DNA from: Thalassotalea euphylliae | GTDB taxonomy: Bacteria; Pseudomonadota; Gammaproteobacteria; Enterobacterales; Alteromonadaceae | Reading direction: 5' to 3' | DNA length: 64,000 bases | NCBI RefSeq assembly: GCF_003390375.1 | Contig: NZ_QUOT01000001.1 | Coordinates: 2,542,001 to 2,606,000, forward strand | Part shown: positions 61,821 through 64,000 of the stretch, piece after piece | How the letters are laid out: each line of letters opens with the position of its first letter | Position numbering within the stretch: the first letter of the stretch is position 1 | Translations under genes and position numbers: made by a program | Notes under the pieces: generated by a model | What the model was told of the DNA's origin: nothing | Databases searched by the model: none | The model's input: the letters and a program-made list of their open reading frames with translations, nothing else

Positions 61821-62801
61821 TTATGATGATGACTGCCCACTAGCTTGTGACTTTTGCCAATCCCTGTACGCCTTTAAGTCCTTATCAGCAGTTGTAGATG
61901 AGTCATCAGAGCCATATATCTGATCTCTTACAGCTGGAGAAATACTAATCGCCTCCTCTAGTATTTTTTCAACCTCTTGAAACCCTTCTGAAGCATTTTC
62001 AGCCTTAGAATTTTTTATCAGCTCCGTCTTGTAACACGCTACATTGAAGAGCACCGCAACAAAGTGTTCATCGAGTTTATTGAGCTTTCTAGAGCCATCT
62101 ATAAACTTATTTAACGCGAGTAGCCCCTTGTTAAGATCATCAAACTTATGCCTATATAATCTTCCCAACATTATTGCGGCTTTTCTCCAGAAATGCCGAG
62201 GTAGCGTTACCCCTTTATCCATTAAATCTTCGAGGTCATCAACAATGTGTTGAATATCTGACCGCGATTTATCTAGTTTCATTTCAAGCACGTTGTATGC
62301 TTGGCTTATAATATCTGATGCGATAACTTCTAAACTCGCTTTTTCTCTAGCTGTATCTATGCGAGAAAAAAGGTTTTCTTCCATTTGTCTCGCGGATTTT
62401 TGAAATTGATTTTCAATGCTGTATTTCACTTTGTCTAAGAATCGGCTTCCACCATACCCACCAATTACGTATAAGCTGATTAGAAATAGCTGATTTTCAT
62501 CTGTCAATTCAAGCTTGAATTGATTCAGAGAGAATAAAGAAAGCGTGACTGCGAATGCTCCTCCAACACCATGAAGAGTGTGTGTGAAACCTATCCATAC
62601 TAGTTCTCTAAATGAAAGTTCTACTTTATCGTAAAGAGGATGAGCTCTATATCCCACATGGTGGCTATTATGGTTACTTTCAGTACTTTTCGAATCCCTT
62701 ATAAGATCAAATCGATTGAGAAATTCGAGTATTCCACCAAAGGCTCCCGCAAGAAATATCATTATTAGATGAATACCCAATACAAAACTTTCAATTGGCA
62801 T
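61821..62801 (-). CDS. Membrane protein with helical cytoplasmic domain
   Basis: 326 residues. Three membrane helices lie in the first 120 residues: FVLGIHLIMIFLAGAFGGIL, LVWIGFTHTLHGVGGAFAVT and NQLFLISLYVIGGYGGSRFL. A long helical C-terminal region follows, with a coiled-coil part (residues about 125-200) and TPR-like helices (FDDLNKGLLALNKFIDGSRK). The tail is Ser/Gln-rich. It overlaps the MBL-fold gene by 11 bases, so they are coupled. The glycine-rich helices resemble membrane anchors of some bacterial conflict systems, but I cannot name a family. Peptide gene 61452-61580 lies 240 bases downstream on the same strand. Confidence 0.68.
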   Translation of the reverse strand: MPIESFVLGIHLIMIFLAGAFGGILEFLNRFDLIRDSKSTESNHNSHHVGYRAHPLYDKVELSFRELVWIGFTHTLHGVGGAFAVTLSLFSLNQFKLELTDENQLFLISLYVIGGYGGSRFLDKVKYSIENQFQKSARQMEENLFSRIDTAREKASLEVIASDIISQAYNVLEMKLDKSRSDIQHIVDDLEDLMDKGVTLPRHFWRKAAIMLGRLYRHKFDDLNKGLLALNKFIDGSRKLNKLDEHFVAVLFNVACYKTELIKNSKAENASEGFQEVEKILEEAISISPAVRDQIYGSDDSSTTADKDLKAYRDWQKSQASGQSSS

Positions 62802-63999
62802 TTATAAACTCCTCTGAAAACTCAATATTCCCCAGAAGCTCGGTCTTTATCTGGAGATCTTTGCCGTCGGTAATGAAACGAATGTTACCTGCTGTTTGTG
62901 TTTGTAAAATCGCTTTATTGGTACTAGCGGAGTGCCAAACGTATTGACTATTTGTGTCTTTGAGTCCTGCAATATAATTAAAAGCATGTTGAGTTGTCGG
63001 TAATAAAACCTCAAGCTTTGATGTGATTGTGTTGTGAGGATGCCAATATCGATTATTATGTCCAGAACTAATAACCGCAATTGAAGCTGTTAATGAAGAT
63101 AGCCATCTATTAGAGCTAGAAGTTACGCCACTACCATGATGACCTATCGTAATTAAATCATGAGATAGTTCTTTAGAGCTAATGTGGTTTTTCTCTAAAA
63201 TATAGCTTTCAGTTTCTGTTGTCGCATCACCCACAAAAAGTGCTTCAAATTCACCGTATGTAACACTCATGACAATACTCATAGTGTTTTTACGTGATTT
63301 TTTAGCCTTTGACACAAGCCCAGCAGACAAAAAATTAACTTTTGCATCACCACAGTCTAAGTGTTCTAAGTTACGATCGGTTTCATTCTTAATAGAATAG
63401 GATTTCACAGTAGATAGCCAGCCCCAGAAATATCTAGAGTAGTCATCTTGTTCGCCAACGTAGAACACCTTATCGATAAGAAATGTCTCGGATAAGAATG
63501 GCAATAGTCCATAGTGGTCAATATCTGGATGGCTCACGATGGCATAATGCAACCTTCTTGAGTAGTGATCGGTGGCTAGCAACAAGGACTCTCTATAGAT
63601 CTCGTCGGTACGCTTTGAACCCGAACCCGCATCAAACAAAACATTTTTGCCGTTTGGGCAGAGGATTAAATAGGAGTCTCCTTGCCCGACATTGAACGCG
63701 TGTATCTCTAAACGCTCGTGACTTCTTACTTTCTCAACCCACTTTTTGTGAACAAACCCCTCACGACCCTCTATTTCAACTTTGTACCAATGCGCTAGCT
63801 CTTCAACGATATTGAGCTCTATGTCATGCGATACAGACATAATCACCTTTTCGTTCTTAGAAGGCTTTTCAAGAATGCCTAGCCTAAAATTATCGCTTAT
63901 CGTTGGCTTAACTTTGTTTTTCTCTTCAAAGTCTTTTGCCGAAGCTATTGAATATAATATTAAACCGCACATCAGTATGTATGCCTTGAAGCAGTCCAT
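62791..63999 (-). CDS. Exported SH3 plus ComEC-like MBL-fold protein
   Basis: 402 residues if the ATG at 63997-63999 is the start; the upstream region is outside the window. Residues 1-21 make a signal peptide (LMCGLILYSIASA). An SH3b-like domain spans about 30-90 (HWYKVEIEGREGFVHKKWV). From about 97 the metallo-beta-lactamase fold resembles the C-terminal part of ComEC: FNVGQGDSYLIL, LFDAGSG, the metal motif SHPDIDHYG (156-164) and IGHHGSG. Metal ligands are all present, so it is probably an active periplasmic hydrolase, possibly a nuclease. The SH3b domain suggests cell-wall binding. Coupled to the membrane protein by an 11-base overlap. Confidence 0.75.
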   Translation of the reverse strand: MDCFKAYILMCGLILYSIASAKDFEEKNKVKPTISDNFRLGILEKPSKNEKVIMSVSHDIELNIVEELAHWYKVEIEGREGFVHKKWVEKVRSHERLEIHAFNVGQGDSYLILCPNGKNVLFDAGSGSKRTDEIYRESLLLATDHYSRRLHYAIVSHPDIDHYGLLPFLSETFLIDKVFYVGEQDDYSRYFWGWLSTVKSYSIKNETDRNLEHLDCGDAKVNFLSAGLVSKAKKSRKNTMSIVMSVTYGEFEALFVGDATTETESYILEKNHISSKELSHDLITIGHHGSGVTSSSNRWLSSLTASIAVISSGHNNRYWHPHNTITSKLEVLLPTTQHAFNYIAGLKDTNSQYVWHSASTNKAILQTQTAGNIRFITDGKDLQIKTELLGNIEFSEEFINAN

Positions 64000-64000
64000 A

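Larger units (their letters stand above)
45329..64000 (+). mobile_element. Tn7 transposon in attTn7 (right end and at least 18.7 kb)
   Basis: Begins TGTTGGATG 24 bp after the glmS stop, followed by repeated TnsB sites and complete tnsABCDE. No matching left end (ending ...CCAACA with GCCAT) occurs in the window, so the element runs past 64000. Cargo from 53132 on contains defence-like genes, IS elements and unidentified genes. If an end was missed, some of the right-hand cargo might instead be chromosomal. Confidence 0.85.

Noticed and set aside
56698..64000. Left end of Tn7 within the window
   Set aside because: No sequence matching the complement of TGTTGGATGATAATAAAG followed by GCCAT was found, so the element is taken to continue past the edge.

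Overview
The window is an origin-proximal chromosome segment of a marine-type gammaproteobacterium, most like Alteromonadales and possibly the Colwelliaceae. This rests on the AT-leaning composition, the E. coli-like gene order (gyrB-recF-dnaN-dnaA / rpmH-rnpA-yidD-yidC-mnmE ... mioC-oriC-mnmG-rsmG-parA-parB-atp operon-glmU-glmS), a GlyGly-CTERM protease and protein lengths close to E. coli. No rRNA, tRNA or CRISPR array was seen.

Layout. 1-483 is the start of an exported SnoaL-like protein. 735-5656 is a decayed Tn7-like transposon placed 7 bp beyond the gyrB stop codon. It has a perfect 17-bp terminal inverted repeat and a 5-bp target duplication, but keeps only tnsA and half of tnsB because IS3 (itself carrying IS481) removed the rest. 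5669-14635 is the replication and secretion block: gyrB, recF (with two parS centromere sites inside its coding sequence), dnaN, dnaA, then divergently rpmH, rnpA, yidD, yidC. mnmE follows and its 3' end carries a second wrecked island. This island is bounded by a 19-bp direct repeat of the mnmE tail (the SGI1-type attachment site) and holds fragments of a Bacteroidetes-like tyrosine integrase and excisionase interrupted by IS481 and IS3. Next come a lipoprotein and metalloprotease pair, mioC, a recognisable E. coli-type oriC, mnmG, rsmG, parAB, the complete nine-gene ATP synthase operon, a chemoreceptor-like protein with an ODP-type diiron protein, a periplasmic protein, glmU, a hydrolase, mltC, a DeoR regulator and glmS.

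At 45329, 24 bp past the glmS stop codon, a complete classical Tn7 begins: right end with three TnsB-type repeats, then tnsA-B-C-D-E with near-identical lengths to E. coli Tn7 and TnsA catalytic residues at the same positions. Its left end is not reached, so everything to 64000 is presumed Tn7 cargo. The cargo holds an IetAS-like ATPase/subtilisin pair (a known antiphage or plasmid-exclusion type), an IS110/IS1111 element with a probable bridge-RNA region, an exported-protein gene broken twice by IS elements, small membrane proteins, a short unannotated peptide gene with three 7-residue ENSW repeats resembling a modified-peptide precursor, and a membrane protein plus exported metallo-beta-lactamase-fold protein.

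Mobile DNA dominates the accessory parts: three essentially identical IS481 copies, two inverted IS3 copies and one IS110. The IS3 copies and two of the IS481 copies bracket the essential gyrB-mnmE block, so recombination between them could invert or excise it. The most novel-looking items are the ENSW-repeat peptide locus, the gyrB-associated Tn7-like element and the mnmE-associated Bacteroidetes-like island remnant.
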